Shown piece by piece: positions 62,881 to 64,000 of a stretch of DNA of 64,000 nucleotides. Source of the stretch: Bog-473 sp963821755 (GTDB lineage: Bacteria; Actinomycetota; Acidimicrobiia; Acidimicrobiales; RAAP-2); the NCBI GenBank assembly GCA_963821755.1, contig CAWGEX010000003.1:868001-932000 (forward strand), read 5' to 3'. A model generated the notes under the pieces. It was not told where the DNA came from and made no database searches. It was given only the letters and a program-made list of their open reading frames with translations. Position numbers and translations under genes: made by a program. The stretch's first letter is position 1. Each line of letters begins with the position of its first letter.

Positions 62881-63286
62881 GCAGCGGCAGCGAATCGAAA
62901 GACCGCACCTGATGCCGGATCTTCGGCGCCGCTGTCGATCAACCGCCCGCCGCGCCGGCGCACCTGACAGCCAGTTCGGCGCTCGATTTCGTACGCAGGG
63001 CCTAAGCCGAGAACCTGGGAGGTCTCACACTCGTGGGTAGCACGGCAGCATTCAAGCGCTTGTTGGCTCCCGATGCGGTGATGTCACCGCCCCGTCGAGT
63101 CGGTCCCTCGATGATCGTGGTGAGCGTCCCTGCGTCGCCGGCGCCTCGAGTGCCCGCACTGCGACTACTCGACGCGGTGGCGTTGTGACACCCGGCCGGT
63201 GCCCGAAACGACCATCAGCCGAAGGTCGATTGCCCATCGGTAACATATCTGTTACGGTAACCTTTTCGTTGCCAAGGAGCTGATCG
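62881..63286. other. Gap of about 400 bp, promoter region at its right end
   Basis: No supported gene. One frame near 63140 reads CPHCDYSTRWRC, zinc-ribbon-like, but is too short and lacks a start. The right end has the inverted repeat at 63240-63255 and the ribosome site of the next gene. Confidence 0.5.
63240..63255. promoter_or_regulatory. Inverted repeat before the small barrel-protein gene
   Basis: GTAACA-TATC-TGTTAC, perfect arms, 31 bp before the start codon, and a GGTAAC direct copy follows at 63256. Typical of a TetR or MarR site; the regulator would lie outside the window or elsewhere. Confidence 0.6.
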
Positions 63287-63589
63287 ATGGATGCAGTCGT
63301 TGTCCGCTACCAGACCAAACCGGAAAGGGCTGACGAGAATCAGGCCCTGATCGAGCGCGTTTTTGCCGAACTCAATGAAGTGCATCCTGACGCACTCCGC
63401 TATGCGAGCTTCAGACTGACCGACGGCGTGAGCTTCGTTCATGTTGCCGCGGTTGAGACGGATGACGGGACGAACCCCTTGACCGAAATGCCGGCGTTCG
63501 TCGAATTCCTCCGAGAAATCGGCGATCGCATCGAAGTAGGTCCGATCTCGTCGGAGGCCACTGTGGTTGGGTCCTATCGCTTCGTCTGA
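63287..63589 (+). CDS. Small dimeric alpha-beta barrel-like protein
   Basis: A protein of 100 residues. The pattern MDAVVVRYQTKPERADENQALIERVFAEL ... YASFRLTDGVSFVHVAAVET ... FVEFLREIGDRIEV is like antibiotic-biosynthesis-monooxygenase or other dimeric ferredoxin-fold barrels, but no catalytic residues are evident. Starts after AAGGAG. Probably in one operon with the following SRPBCC gene (about 50 bp). Confidence 0.75.
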   Translation: MDAVVVRYQTKPERADENQALIERVFAELNEVHPDALRYASFRLTDGVSFVHVAAVETDDGTNPLTEMPAFVEFLREIGDRIEVGPISSEATVVGSYRFV

Positions 63590-63638
63590 CTGATCCAGCT
63601 TCATCGGAATGAGGCGTTCGAATGAACGGAGAGAGGCC

Positions 63639-64000
63639 ATGAAGTACTTCGAAAGCACTGCCCGCATTGATGCACCGCCTGCATCGGTCTGGTCGGTACT
63701 GATGGACGGCGCCAACTACCCGAAATGGGATTCTGGCGTCGAGAGCGTCGAGGGAACAATCGCCGATGGCGGGCGGATCACGGTCCGGTCCGAAGTGAGC
63801 CCCGGTCGAGCCTTTCCGGTCAAGGTGCAACGAAGTAAGGACGGCTCCTCCATGACCTGGTCGGGTGGCATGCCTCTCGGCTTGTTCCGTGGTGTGAGGA
63901 CATTCACGGTGAATTCTACGGTCGGCACCGAGACGGACTTTCGAATGCGTGAAGAATATTCGGGTCCGCTCCTTGGACTGATCTGGAAATCCATGCCGGA
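63639..64000 (+). CDS. SRPBCC family protein, cut by window edge
   Basis: 120 codons are visible. MKYFESTARIDAPPASVWSVLMDGANYPKWDSGV is the usual first strand and helix of START/polyketide-cyclase-like (SRPBCC) proteins, which bind hydrophobic ligands in a deep pocket. GGRITVRSEVSPGRAFPVKV and MTWSGGMPLGLFRGVRTF continue the fold. The C-terminal helix lies beyond the window. Ligand unknown. Confidence 0.85.
   Translation, partial: MKYFESTARIDAPPASVWSVLMDGANYPKWDSGVESVEGTIADGGRITVRSEVSPGRAFPVKVQRSKDGSSMTWSGGMPLGLFRGVRTFTVNSTVGTETDFRMREEYSGPLLGLIWKSMP

Overview
The window is high-G+C DNA with dense, mostly short-spaced genes. Many starts are GTG and many stop/start codons overlap. A mycothiol-dependent formaldehyde dehydrogenase (mscR type), an NDMA-type alcohol dehydrogenase, DUF1707/PspC envelope proteins, an RPF-like secreted protein and many acyl-CoA enzymes point to Actinomycetota. 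An acidimicrobial-type soil or aquatic actinobacterium fits best. That placement is inference, because no rRNA, tRNA or other phylogenetic marker lies in the window.

Layout. 0-4 kb: a PhnZ-like HD protein cut by the left edge, a PAPS sulfotransferase, and DUF1214 and DUF2889 proteins. 4-11.6 kb: a tight catabolic cluster of acyl-CoA dehydrogenase, Cys-less thiolase-like protein, DUF35 protein, acyl-CoA synthetase, SDR and ferritin-like di-iron protein, followed by an MmcQ/YjbR protein. 11.6-15.4 kb: carotenoid oxygenase divergent from a TetR regulator, a cold-shock protein, and a CysQ-like phosphatase. 15.5-21.1 kb: an envelope-stress block (response regulator, PspC-fused histidine kinase, PspC protein, DUF1707 protein, MMPL transporter). 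21.2-28.9 kb: a TetR-controlled drug exporter, an aldo/keto reductase, a second DUF35-thiolase pair, an amidohydrolase and membrane proteins. 29-34 kb: a complete sulfate ABC importer followed by mscR. 34-43.5 kb: a Tat-signal surface protein, acyl-CoA dehydrogenase divergent from TetR, gamma-glutamyltransferase, an MFS exporter, an unrecognised exported protein and an RPF-like hydrolase. 44.4-49.7 kb: MarR, a B12-dependent acyl-CoA mutase (two subunits), an MFS exporter and a dienelactone hydrolase. 50.7-54.6 kb: a sugar-acid dehydratase, 2-oxoglutarate semialdehyde dehydrogenase and glutamate decarboxylase. 54.6-64 kb: membrane protein, NlpC/P60 hydrolase, alpha/beta hydrolase, PPi-type phosphofructokinase, glycosyltransferase-like membrane protein, NDMA-type alcohol dehydrogenase, aminoglycoside-phosphotransferase-like kinase and two small proteins at the right edge.

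How the genes fit together. The main theme is acyl-CoA and aromatic/sterol-like catabolism (two acyl-CoA dehydrogenases, two thiolase-DUF35 pairs, ligase, SDR, CoA mutase, dienelactone hydrolase), with local TetR/MarR regulators and MFS/MMPL exporters. The most interesting unit is the 4-11 kb cluster. Its thiolase-like protein has serine in place of the catalytic cysteine and is paired with DUF35, as in retro-aldolases of sterol side-chain breakdown, and it sits beside a complete carboxylate-bridged di-iron protein.

Two cautions. First, about 18 single-base frame breaks are visible, all to the right of 28 kb, and 11 of them fall in 44.4-46.9 kb. The protein sequence between them is well conserved, so base-calling error is as likely as gene decay. 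Second, short tandem repeats (often 9-bp units built on the core AGTCGG or GGTCGAG) are scattered through 4-31 kb and run into several genes as low-complexity linkers. There is no CRISPR array, insertion sequence, prophage, tRNA or rRNA that I can support.
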